In this document: positions 32,155 to 39,131 of the stretch, one piece after another
Numbering within the stretch: the first letter of the stretch is position 1
Layout: the number at the start of each line of letters is the position of its first letter
Assembly (NCBI GenBank): GCA_002423285.1
Contig: DIVF01000016.1
Location: forward strand, 1 to 39,131
DNA from: Micavibrio sp. UBA6139
GTDB taxonomy: Bacteria; Pseudomonadota; Alphaproteobacteria; Micavibrionales; Micavibrionaceae
Direction of reading: 5' to 3'
DNA length: 39,131 nucleotides
Program-made: the position numbers and the translations under genes
Notes under the pieces: model-generated
What the model saw: only the letters and a program-made list of their open reading frames with translations
Database searches by the model: none
Told to the model about the DNA's origin: nothing

Positions 32155-33399
32155 TTACATCCCCCCGCGCAGAATATCAACCGGCAAAACTTGTGCCGCC
32201 TTACGCGCCGGGAGCCAGGCAGCAAGTATAGCTGCTGTAAGCGCAAAAGCGGAGGCAATCAAAAATTGAGGAACACTCCAGTCTAGCGGCATATTGATGA
32301 CCTCCGTTGCGCCCGGCGGCTTGAACCGGACCTGCATCAGGGCATACATCAGCGCACAACCTAGCGGCAGCCCGGCAAAAAGACCCGCAATGCCAAGCAC
32401 AATTCCCTGAATAAGAAAAATCTGCTTAACATCAGAAGCGGTGAAACCCATGGATTTCATGATGGAGATATCCCGGTGCTTTTCCATCACAACAGTCGAG
32501 ATAATGTTATAAATTCCAAAAGCTGCAACAATCAGAACAGCGCTAACAACCGAATACATGATGATATTGCGGATGACCAAAGTATTTAGTAAATCTTCCG
32601 ATGCCTCCTGCCACGAAACCGATTTATAGCCAATCCTAGCCTCAAGATCCCGGGAAAAATAAAAGGCATCATCCGGATTATCTAGCTTGATGATAATTGA
32701 GTTGGCACGATTCGTCCGGTCCAGCATGGATTGCACCCGCTTAATATCGACGAAAGCCTGTACTTCGTCGTATTCGGAGCGCCCGGTGCGAAACGTGCCG
32801 ATAATACGAAATACCCGCACCTGTCCTGTAGAGGCAGCCAATGTAATATTGTCACCAAAGCTTAAAGATAGCTTGTCCATCAGAGACTGGCCAAGGAGAA
32901 TGCCGTTCCGGTCAGCGATCAGATCATCAACGCTTCCGCGGATCATGTCATCTTCAATTGTGGTAATATCGCGCAAATCTTCTGGTATCATTCCGTTCAG
33001 CGTAACATTGACATCCTTTCCAGCAAAACTGAGCAAGGCCTGCCCAGTTAAAACAGCAGATGCCAGAACGCCCGGCATACTTTTAAGATCCTCCAGAATT
33101 TTTTTATAGCCACGAATGCCACGCGTTTCGGTAAGCGGCTTGACGCTGCGCAAATCAATCAGACCATGCGGATATGCAGCAGAAACCGGCTGCCGTTTTG
33201 CGGCCCTGAAATCATCAGAAACAGTGATATGCGGGGCACTATCGATCAGTTGCTTAATAAAATCCTTTTGTGACCCCTGCATGAGCGATGAAATTGCAAG
33301 AAAAAACGCCACACCGATAACGATTCCCATTACAGAGACAACGCTCTGGCGTTTGCGGGACAGCAGATGTTTGAGGGCGATAAAGACGGCTATATTCAT
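32155..33399 (-). CDS. MacB/FtsX-type ABC permease
   Basis: A permease of 414 residues from ATG 33399. One membrane span near the N-terminus (SVMGIVIGVAFFLAISSLMQ), a periplasmic domain of about 220 residues, and three C-terminal spans (NIIMYSVVSAVLIVAAFGIY and others) form the FtsX/MacB plan. The frame runs to 33414, but ATG 33399 overlaps the stop of the adaptor gene by exactly four bases (ATGA), so I prefer it. Substrate unknown: lipids, peptides or lipoproteins. Confidence 0.88.
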   Translation of the reverse strand: MNIAVFIALKHLLSRKRQSVVSVMGIVIGVAFFLAISSLMQGSQKDFIKQLIDSAPHITVSDDFRAAKRQPVSAAYPHGLIDLRSVKPLTETRGIRGYKKILEDLKSMPGVLASAVLTGQALLSFAGKDVNVTLNGMIPEDLRDITTIEDDMIRGSVDDLIADRNGILLGQSLMDKLSLSFGDNITLAASTGQVRVFRIIGTFRTGRSEYDEVQAFVDIKRVQSMLDRTNRANSIIIKLDNPDDAFYFSRDLEARIGYKSVSWQEASEDLLNTLVIRNIIMYSVVSAVLIVAAFGIYNIISTVVMEKHRDISIMKSMGFTASDVKQIFLIQGIVLGIAGLFAGLPLGCALMYALMQVRFKPPGATEVINMPLDWSVPQFLIASAFALTAAILAAWLPARKAAQVLPVDILRGGM

Positions 33400-34421
33400 G
33401 GCCGTATGTTCCAACTCCTAAGACGGGTTGTTATTTCCATGCCTTCCTTTAAATCCGTCAGCGGGCTTTTGATAACAAAATCGCTTTCCGATATACCGCT
33501 TAGAATTTCGACCGTATCAGCATTTTTTGCGCCTGTTTTAACGGCTTGTCTTTCAGGAAGACCTCCGTTAACAACCCATACTGTTTCATCCTGCATCGCA
33601 CTGACAGGAAGAAGAATTGCATTTTTATCTTCGCGGATAATAATATTAGATTCAGCAGTCATACCGATCATGAGTTTGGTGTCCAGCGGCAACCCAATGC
33701 GCACACGATAACTGCGGGAAACTGGATCACCTTTTGGCGTTATGCTTTGTACCACACCTTCAAACTCTTCGCCGGGAAAGGCATCAGCACGGATCAATGT
33801 TTTTTGGCCTGGCTCAACAAGTGCGATGTCTTCTTCATCCACTTCTGCCACCACGCGCATTGAATTGCCCGCCAGCCAGAACACAGGCTGTCCGGCGATG
33901 ATTAACTCTCCGATCTCTCCGTCGCGGCGGATCACTGTACCATCATCCGGGGCCAGCAATGTCATGTAGCTCAGGCTGGCGTTTATTTTTTCCACGACAG
34001 CCTGCGCCGATTGCAGCTCTGTTTTTGCCTGATCAAAAGACTGGCGAGAAACCGCACCGCCTTCTACCAATGCCGCCTTGCGATCATATTCCTTTTGCGC
34101 GAGCTCGGCTCTGGCCTCAGCATCCACAAGCTCTTTTTTGATATCCGTATCCTCCAGCCGCGCCAGAACGGCATCTTTATGAACACGACCTCCCTCATCG
34201 GCCCAAAGCTCCATCAGGCGTGAGGAAATGCGTGGCGCAACTGGCAGCATAACCGTAGGCTCCACCGTGCCGGTGGCATAGACGGCCTGCACGGCCGGGC
34301 CACGCATAGGGTGGACAACGGTTATCGTCTTCAACCCACGCAAAGCATAAAGGCCCGCCACAGTAAGAACCGCAACAGCCAAGACAGTAACGACCAGAAA
34401 TTTTGAAATCTTCTTTGTCAT
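33396..34421 (-). CDS. HlyD/MacA-type periplasmic adaptor protein
   Basis: First gene of the export operon, 341 residues from ATG 34421 (MTKKISKFLVV). One N-terminal membrane span, then an RND/HlyD adaptor: ATGTVEPTVMLPVAPRISSR (lipoyl half), a short helical hairpin (residues about 95-145, AQKEYDRKAALVEGGAVSRQ), LAPDDGTVIRRDGEIGELI (second lipoyl half) and a beta barrel. The frame could extend to 34457. It is divergent to the oxidoreductase gene, with a perfect Fnr box and a -10 (TATATG, 34497-34492) between them. Confidence 0.87.
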   Translation of the reverse strand: MTKKISKFLVVTVLAVAVLTVAGLYALRGLKTITVVHPMRGPAVQAVYATGTVEPTVMLPVAPRISSRLMELWADEGGRVHKDAVLARLEDTDIKKELVDAEARAELAQKEYDRKAALVEGGAVSRQSFDQAKTELQSAQAVVEKINASLSYMTLLAPDDGTVIRRDGEIGELIIAGQPVFWLAGNSMRVVAEVDEEDIALVEPGQKTLIRADAFPGEEFEGVVQSITPKGDPVSRSYRVRIGLPLDTKLMIGMTAESNIIIREDKNAILLPVSAMQDETVWVVNGGLPERQAVKTGAKNADTVEILSGISESDFVIKSPLTDLKEGMEITTRLRSWNIRP

Positions 34422-34529
34422 ACCACTACATTTAAGCCGCCTTTGATTTGTGAGCAAGCGACAAGTCAGCGATAACCAGCCCCTTCATTGTCATATAAGA
34501 ACAACATTAATTTGAAAGGATACCCTTCT

Positions 34530-34543
34530 TGATAAAAATCAAT
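34530..34543. promoter_or_regulatory. Fnr/Anr/Dnr box between export operon and oxidoreductase gene (perfect)
   Basis: TTGATAAAAATCAA. On the plus side TAGTTT (34564-34569) is near the class II distance and predicts a start at about the ATG (34577). On the minus side TATATG lies 42 bases from the centre. Confidence 0.84.
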
Positions 34544-34576
34544 GCGCTTTGTACAGCACACCCTAGTTTATGACGT

Positions 34577-35164
34577 ATGAAAAACATAGCGGTCATCCTT
34601 GGCCATCCCGCAGGAAAAGAGGCCAGTTTTTGCGCAGCCCTCGCGAAAGCCTATGAAAAAGGTGCGCGGCAAGCTGGTCATGCCGTATCCTTTATTGATA
34701 TTGGCGGGATGGATATCCCCTATCTAAAAAACCGAAGCGATTATTACGATCCGGGACTATCTGCGGAAATAAAGACAATACAAAATAAACTAAACGCAGC
34801 CACCCACTGGATTATCATCTATCCGTTATGGCTTGGGTGTATGCCTGCGAAGTTGAAAGCCTTTCTGGAATGGGCCTTATCTCCGGGTTTTGCCTATGAT
34901 ACCGCACACAAGAAAAACCCCTTATCGCAAAAGCTTTTGAGGGGAAAATCAGCCCATGTCATTGTCACCATGGGCATGCCCGGCTGGTTTTACAAATGGT
35001 TTTATCGAGCACATTCCCTAAAGGCATTTGAACGCAATATGCTAAAATTTTGCGGTATCGCGCCGGTACGCAAAACGGTTTATGGTTTTGTTGAAGCCGT
35101 GTCACAAGACGTGCGCCAGAAATGGCTCATGAAAATGGAAAATTTCGGGAAATACGGAGTTTAA
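34577..35164 (+). CDS. NAD(P)H dehydrogenase (quinone)-like flavoprotein
   Basis: A 195-residue flavodoxin-fold protein of the NQO1/MdaB group. It starts IAVILGHPAGKEASFCAALA, the FMN/FAD phosphate loop, and has HWIIIYPLWLGCMPAKLKAF with the family's W-x-P-A-xLK segment and MGMPGWFYKWFYRAHS. It would reduce quinones by two electrons. There is no ribosome site before ATG 34577, and the Fnr-box geometry puts the transcript start at the ATG, so the mRNA may be leaderless. It is three bases ahead of phaC and co-transcribed. Confidence 0.87.
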   Translation: MKNIAVILGHPAGKEASFCAALAKAYEKGARQAGHAVSFIDIGGMDIPYLKNRSDYYDPGLSAEIKTIQNKLNAATHWIIIYPLWLGCMPAKLKAFLEWALSPGFAYDTAHKKNPLSQKLLRGKSAHVIVTMGMPGWFYKWFYRAHSLKAFERNMLKFCGIAPVRKTVYGFVEAVSQDVRQKWLMKMENFGKYGV

Positions 35165-35167
35165 ATT

Positions 35168-36859
35168 ATGGACGAGCCCGTCTCTGTATTCAGAGAAATG
35201 GACCGCTTATGGCAGACGGGGCTAGCGCGCTGGACGCACGGCATCAGCCCGGGGGGTGTCGGCACCGTGTTTTATTCCTGGGCAGCGCATCTGGCCCAAT
35301 CACCGGGGAAGTGTCTTGAGATCTTTTCATATCCCGCGTTGCATGCGCAGGATCTTGCCCACCGCATAAGCTGTACGCGTGAAGAAGCCGGGCTCTGCGC
35401 CGCTGATCCACGATTCAAATCTGAAAGCTGGGAATCTTGGCCGTGGCGCCTATACGCTGAAAACTTTCTGGCCATGGAAAACTGGCTTCAGGACGCCGTA
35501 ATCCATGTGCCGGGCATGGACGATCACGAAGAACAGGTGGCCGCCTTTATCGTCCGGCAAATTATGGATGCGCTGTGCCCGGCAAACTTCCCGATGACAA
35601 ATCCTGATCAATTTCATAAAACCCTGTCCAGCGGCGGATCCAATCTGATGCAGGGCGCGGCAAACGCATTCCACGATATGCAGCGCATACTTGCCGGACA
35701 ACCCGCCTCCGGCGATGGCCAGTTCAAGGTTGGTGAAAATCTGGCCGTTACGCCAGGCGAAGTCGTCTTTCGTAATAAGCTGATCGAATTGATCCGCTAT
35801 GCACCGCAGACAAAGTCCGTTTACAAGGAACCGGTACTAATTATCCCCGCATGGATCATGAAATATTATATTCTTGACCTATCCCCGCATAATTCATTGG
35901 TGCGATGGCTGGTGGAACAAGGCCATACGGTATTCATGGTGTCGTGGAAAAATCCCGGCGTTGGGGACAGCAATCTCGGCATGGACGATTACTACCGGCT
36001 GGGGGCTATGGCAGCCATTGATCATGTCAGCACACTCAAAGAAAAAATTCATCTGGTCGGCTATTGCCTTGGCGGCACGCTGGCGATGATCACAGCAGCT
36101 GCAATGGAAAGGGATAATGATACACGCCTCCAAAGCCTGACGCTGCTGGCGGCGCAAGGAGATTTCAGCGAAGCCGGAGAGCTTTCAATGTTCGTTACCC
36201 ACAGCGAGGTTTCCTTTCTGAAAAACATGATGAAAACACAAGGCTATCTCGATACGAAACAAATGGCAGGTGCGTTCCAGATGCTGCGATCCTACGATCT
36301 GATCTGGTCGAAAATTATCAATGATTATTTCGAAGGCCAGCGCCGTGCTGTCCTTGACCTCATGGTCTGGAACGAGGATGCAACACGCATGCCTTACAAA
36401 ATGCACAGCGAATATCTAGAAAAGCTATTCTTGCATGATGATTTTGCCGAAGGACGATTCAGGATCGACGGCAAACCAGTGGCAGCAGAAAATATCAAAG
36501 TACCGATTTTCTGCATAGGTACGGAAAAAGATCACGTCGCGCCTTGGCACTCCGTGCATAAAATTCATTTAATGACCGGGGCGGACATCACCTTCACCTT
36601 AACCACCGGCGGGCATAATGCCGGAATAATCAGCGAGCCGGGCCATAAAGGACGTTCTTATCATATCCATCAGCGAAAATCCGGTGATTCCTATCTTGAT
36701 CCCGATCACTGGCTGGAAGCAGCAGAACAAAAAGACGGATCTTGGTGGCCCGCTTGGCAGAACTGGCTTGCGCAGCATTCAGATAAAGATAAAATCACCC
36801 CACCAGCCATTGGCAAAAGCCTCACCCCCGCGCCCGGAACCTATGTGTTTCAAAAATGA
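35168..36859 (+). CDS. phaC: class I poly(3-hydroxyalkanoate) synthase
   Basis: A 563-residue PHA synthase, the normal length. The lipase-like box is VGYCLGG with catalytic Cys300; catalytic Asp is in GTEKDHVAPW and His in GGHNAGII. VLIIPAWIMKYYILDLSP and LVEQGHTVFMVSWKNPG are classic PhaC segments. It polymerises hydroxyacyl-CoA into storage granules. No phaA, phaB or phasin gene is nearby. Its place in the same Fnr-box transcript as a quinone reductase suggests the polymer is made as an electron sink at low oxygen. GGAG lies 10 bases before the ATG. Confidence 0.95.
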   Translation: MDEPVSVFREMDRLWQTGLARWTHGISPGGVGTVFYSWAAHLAQSPGKCLEIFSYPALHAQDLAHRISCTREEAGLCAADPRFKSESWESWPWRLYAENFLAMENWLQDAVIHVPGMDDHEEQVAAFIVRQIMDALCPANFPMTNPDQFHKTLSSGGSNLMQGAANAFHDMQRILAGQPASGDGQFKVGENLAVTPGEVVFRNKLIELIRYAPQTKSVYKEPVLIIPAWIMKYYILDLSPHNSLVRWLVEQGHTVFMVSWKNPGVGDSNLGMDDYYRLGAMAAIDHVSTLKEKIHLVGYCLGGTLAMITAAAMERDNDTRLQSLTLLAAQGDFSEAGELSMFVTHSEVSFLKNMMKTQGYLDTKQMAGAFQMLRSYDLIWSKIINDYFEGQRRAVLDLMVWNEDATRMPYKMHSEYLEKLFLHDDFAEGRFRIDGKPVAAENIKVPIFCIGTEKDHVAPWHSVHKIHLMTGADITFTLTTGGHNAGIISEPGHKGRSYHIHQRKSGDSYLDPDHWLEAAEQKDGSWWPAWQNWLAQHSDKDKITPPAIGKSLTPAPGTYVFQK

Positions 36860-36932
36860 ACTTTTTGATCTTTTGGTCCCTACCCGGAATCCTTAGTTCA
36901 CATCACGTCACAAACGGAATTCTAAAGCACGG

Positions 36933-36960
36933 AAAACCCTATCCTAAAGATGGGGGTTTT
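36933..36960 (+). terminator. terminator after phaC
   Basis: Stem AAAACCC (36933-36939) with GGGTTTT (36954-36960), loop of 14, followed by T. It overlaps the first codons of the broken dual-OB gene. Confidence 0.65.
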
Positions 36961-37445
36961 TGAAACGCCTCCGCAAAAAAGAACCGGATCCCCTCATCTG
37001 ACGGAGGACATATGGATCGATGAAGATTTCAAGGTTATCAAGACATACGATGATCCGAAAAAACTCGCGGAAGACCTGCGCCTTTCTGCATCACGCAATT
37101 CAAAAAGCCTTTGATGGTAAATTACAGAAAAATTCTTATGTGCCAGCAGGCACAGAATGCCCCTCATTGGGTGCGATTATCATACCATCGCAGAACATCA
37201 CGTTTTTTAAAGAAATTGGAAAACTAAGGATCCGGATCGTCGATAACGATAAAACTGAGTATGATCTCCGCGTTACCTGTAAATATTTGCGTGACCTTCT
37301 GGATAACATAAAGAATTTCGACGACTTTAACGCAGAGATGCAAGCTTCCGGTTCGAAAGCTCATGTCCGGGTTGGCCTTGCTAAGCCCTATGCCTATAAA
37401 GACAATAATTGTTATTTGATGGGCAATGGCGTATTTTTCTATTAA
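36950..37445 (+). pseudogene. truncated and frameshifted dual-OB-domain-like gene
   Basis: Two frames give one protein. Frame one (36950-37114) reads MGVFETPPQKRTGSPHLTED and IWIDEDFKVIKTYDDPKKLA; frame two (from about 37107 to 37445) reads FDGKLQKNSYVP, SLGAIIIPSQNITFFKEIGK, KTEYDLRVTCKYLRD and HVRVGLAKPYAYKDNNCYLM. Removing one A from the A run at 37102-37106 joins them. The second half matches the closing OB domain of dual-OB proteins (vTD-like strand, GLxxPY, Cys-Tyr). About 50 N-terminal residues that such proteins carry are absent, because phaC ends just upstream. ATG 37020 gives a 141-residue frame, but its first about 30 residues are out-of-phase sequence. Confidence 0.6.
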
Positions 37446-37897
37446 TGGACAACAAAAACTTCAAAATATTCACGATCGGTTTCACCGGCACAACAGCAGA
37501 AAATTTCTTTTCCCGTCTAAGCCAGGCTGGCGTACGAAAAGTCGTCGACACCCGCCTATGGGCGGATACGCAATTATCAGGATTCGCCAGAAAGAAGGAT
37601 TTACCGTTTCTTCTTAAAAGCCTGTCAGGTGCCGACTATGAACACAAAATTGATCTGGCTCCCTCTGAAAATATTTTGAAGGATTTCAAGAATAAGGAAA
37701 TCAGCTGGCCCGAATATGAAACCCGCTATCTCCAGCTCTTACACGACCGGCATATTGCTGATAAATTAAGCACGAACGATGTCGCCGATACCTGCTTCCT
37801 GTGTGCAGAAAAAACGCCGCATCATTGCCACCGTCGTTTGTTGGCGGAATATCTACAAAAAGAGTGGAATATCGCGATGGAGATTATCCATCTGTGA
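37445..37897 (+). CDS. DUF488 family protein
   Basis: A 150-residue protein. IFTIGFTGTTAENFFSRLSQ and VRKVVDTRLWADTQLSGFAR form the DUF488 opening; TCFLCAEKTPHHCHRRLLAE carries the conserved CAE and CHR motifs near the C-terminus, which suggest a catalytic or metal site. Function unknown, with links to nucleic acid modification or repair. ATG 37445 overlaps the stop of the previous frame by one base (TAATG); a longer frame from 37409 is not needed. It seems intact, unlike both neighbours. Confidence 0.88.
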   Translation: MDNKNFKIFTIGFTGTTAENFFSRLSQAGVRKVVDTRLWADTQLSGFARKKDLPFLLKSLSGADYEHKIDLAPSENILKDFKNKEISWPEYETRYLQLLHDRHIADKLSTNDVADTCFLCAEKTPHHCHRRLLAEYLQKEWNIAMEIIHL

Positions 37898-38495
37898 CAC
37901 AGCTAAACTTTTTGATTGCTAAAGAGGAAGCGCCGGAAATCAATATTTCCGGCCTCACTTATGTTCCCGATTTTATCACACCCGCTGAGCATGAATTTCT
38001 TCTGTCGCAGATCGATCAGCACCCCTGGCTGACGGATCTTAAACGCCGCGTGCAACATTACGGCTACAAATATGATTATAAAGCCCGCACTGTTGGGAAC
38101 GATGCCTATTTAGGACTATTGCCCATCTGGCTCTCATCATTATCAAAGAAGCTGCATGATGATGGTATCTTTCCATCTGCTCCCGACCAAGTCATCGTGA
38201 ATGAATATATACCAGGCCAAGGCATTTCAGCTCACATCGATTGCGTACCGTGCTTTGCTGGTACGATTGCATCGCTGAGCTTGGGCTCGCCCTGTATCAT
38301 GGAATTCTCCAACCCCAGAACCGAAGAAAAAAATCAATTATTCTGGAAGATCGCAGCCTTATCGTTCTTTTCGGCCCCGCCCGCTACGAATGGCGGCACG
38401 CCATCCCCGCCAGAAAATCCGATGTCATTGATGGAATCAAAACAGAGCGTGCCCGCCACGTCTCCCTGACCTTCCGCAACGTCATCCTAGGCTAA
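37894..38495 (+). pseudogene. alkB: AlkB-like 2-oxoglutarate/Fe(II) dioxygenase, frameshifted
   Basis: A DNA/RNA dealkylase-type dioxygenase starting at GTG 37894, four bases inside DUF488 (GTGA). The first frame has the iron ligands HID in VNEYIPGQGISAHIDCVPCF and SLSLGSPCIMEF. It then runs out of phase at an A7 run (38327-38333). The -1 frame (up to TAA 38495) continues with ILEDRSLIVLFGPARYEW, the third ligand in RHAIPAR, and RHVSLTFR, which holds the 2-oxoglutarate arginines. One more A in the run would restore about 200 residues, the family length. The first frame read through ends in meaningless sequence at 38469. Confidence 0.8.
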
Positions 38496-38583
38496 AACCA
38501 CAGCGTGATAACAGTCGTTGTGGAAAATGGTTATGAGAAATATGAGTTGTTGCAAAAAATGCAACAACTCAGACACCCCACGA
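38496..38583. other. short gap with inverted repeat, otherwise nothing seen
   Basis: Apart from the 11-bp inverted repeat at 38544-38570 I see no gene or promoter here. A plus-strand frame starting at 38505 is the shadow of the toxin remnant. Confidence 0.4.
38544..38570. repeat. perfect 11-bp inverted repeat with A5 loop
   Basis: GAGTTGTTGCA (38544-38554), AAAAA, TGCAACAACTC (38560-38570). No T run follows on either strand, so it is not a standard terminator. It lies between the AlkB and toxin remnants. Confidence 0.8.
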
Positions 38584-38919
38584 TCAGGACGTCACGATTT
38601 TATCCAACGCCCGGACAGCGTCCATCGCCGCATCAAAATCCGGAACATCTCCTTCTGGCGCATAAGACACGCCCTTCACAAACAAATCATATTCCGGCCT
38701 GTATTGCTCGTCCCGATCAAAAGCAGAAAACATCTGCTGAAATTTTTCTGCGACAGGCAGACCAGAGAATGTTGTATTGTTTTTCGAGCGGCGATCATCA
38801 TGTTCCATGGCTGACATCACAAGTCCTGGAAACCTGTCACTCTTCTCAGCGGCGTCTTTAAGCAGTGCCAGATCATGAACATGCCGCACGACCGCTGGAT
38901 CGTCATATTGATCTCCTCT
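38584..38919 (-). pseudogene. C-terminal remnant of an AbiEii/AbiGii-type nucleotidyltransferase toxin
   Basis: About 110 residues with the C-terminal pattern of the AbiEii (DUF1814) family: DDPAVVRHVHDLALL (the RHxxDL segment), FPGLVMSAMEHDDRRSKNNT, EYDLFVKGVSYAPEGDVPDF and DAAMDAVRAL. The open frame goes on to ATG 39069, but residues before about 38919 are antisense to an XRE fragment and not toxin-like. The catalytic N-terminal nucleotidyltransferase domain is missing, so this is dead. Family assignment is by pattern, moderate. Confidence 0.55.
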
Positions 38920-38956
38920 CACACGATCCGGAACCCTCACACGGCTGGGTACAAAT

Positions 38957-39112
38957 TTGCGTATAGCGCGGCTACGCCGGAATCTGACCATCAAAAATAT
39001 GGCTGAAAAGATTGGTACAGGACCTCGCGCTGTTGCTGACGCGGAAAAGGGGAAGCCCGCCACCAGCATTGCTGTTTATATGGCGCTTCTTTGGGCACTC
39101 GGACTAATATAG
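38957..39112 (+). pseudogene. fragment of an XRE/HipB-like helix-turn-helix protein
   Basis: About 51 residues (LRIARLRRNLTIKNMAEKIG, then PRAVADAEKGKPATSIAVYM and ALLWALGLI) form one complete XRE helix-turn-helix like those beside HipA-type toxins. The frame opens at about 38912 with no good start or ribosome site; TTG 38957 is only a possible start. The stop TAG ends right after the domain. It opposes the toxin remnant. It may be a remnant, or a gene with an unusual start. Confidence 0.5.
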
Positions 39113-39131
39113 TCATTCCAAATAACAATCG

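Noticed and set aside
38505..38861. A 118-codon plus-strand frame
   Set aside because: Antisense to the AbiEii-like remnant and full of Pro, His and Gln, with no family features.
38920..39069. N-terminal 50 residues of the minus-strand frame ending at 38584
   Set aside because: They are antisense to a clear XRE helix-turn-helix and do not resemble the toxin family, so I do not count them as part of the remnant.
1..39131. CRISPR arrays, tRNA or rRNA genes
   Set aside because: No regularly spaced repeats, cloverleaf-like sequences or rRNA motifs were noticed on either strand.

Overview
The window looks like the chromosome of a Gram-negative alphaproteobacterium. This rests on an EgtD-type methyltransferase, a class I polyhydroxyalkanoate synthase, DNR-like Crp/Fnr regulators, an MliC-META lipoprotein, an OmpW porin and a cydABX-cydDC set; it could belong to the Rhodospirillales or a Micavibrio-like lineage, but the genus cannot be fixed from the sequence alone. 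There is no rRNA, tRNA, CRISPR array or intact insertion sequence. All calls come from reading translations and motifs by eye; no search was run.

Layout. (1) 0.3-3.6 kb: an XRE regulator, an EgtD-like SAM methyltransferase, a small unknown protein, and a convergent arginase. (2) 3.7-6.5 kb: a minus-strand gmd-fcl-manC operon for GDP-L-fucose. (3) 6.6-9.3 kb: a fatty acid hydroxylase, an unknown 166-residue protein and two paralogous CheY-like receivers. (4) 9.4-14.0 kb: a minus-strand chaperone-usher locus made of a DUF4402 subunit, a periplasmic chaperone and an unusual usher that ends in an AMIN-like domain. (5) 14.3-17.2 kb: a small membrane protein coupled to a UDP-glucuronate 4-epimerase, a cold shock protein and an MliC-META lipoprotein.

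(6) 17.2-36.9 kb is the most coherent part, a low-oxygen/stress island. It holds two Crp/Fnr regulators, OmpW, cytochrome bd oxidase (cydA, cydB, small cydX) with its cydDC exporter, Hsp20, a host-attachment-family protein, a Dps operon with small unknown proteins, a CBS protein, a DUF2065 protein, a tandem UspA protein, a MacAB-like export system, a flavodoxin-fold oxidoreductase and PhaC. Six perfect TTGAT-N4-ATCAA Fnr/Anr/Dnr boxes and two one-mismatch boxes lie in its intergenic regions and very probably make it one regulon. The two regulators lack the N-terminal Fe-S cysteines of FNR but have cysteine clusters at their C-termini. Three of the boxes sit about 41 bp from a start codon, which suggests leaderless mRNAs.

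(7) 36.9-39.1 kb is a decaying region. It holds a truncated, frameshifted dual-OB-like gene, an intact DUF488 gene, an AlkB-like dioxygenase broken by one missing base in an A tract, a C-terminal remnant of an AbiEii-type toxin and an opposing XRE-domain fragment.
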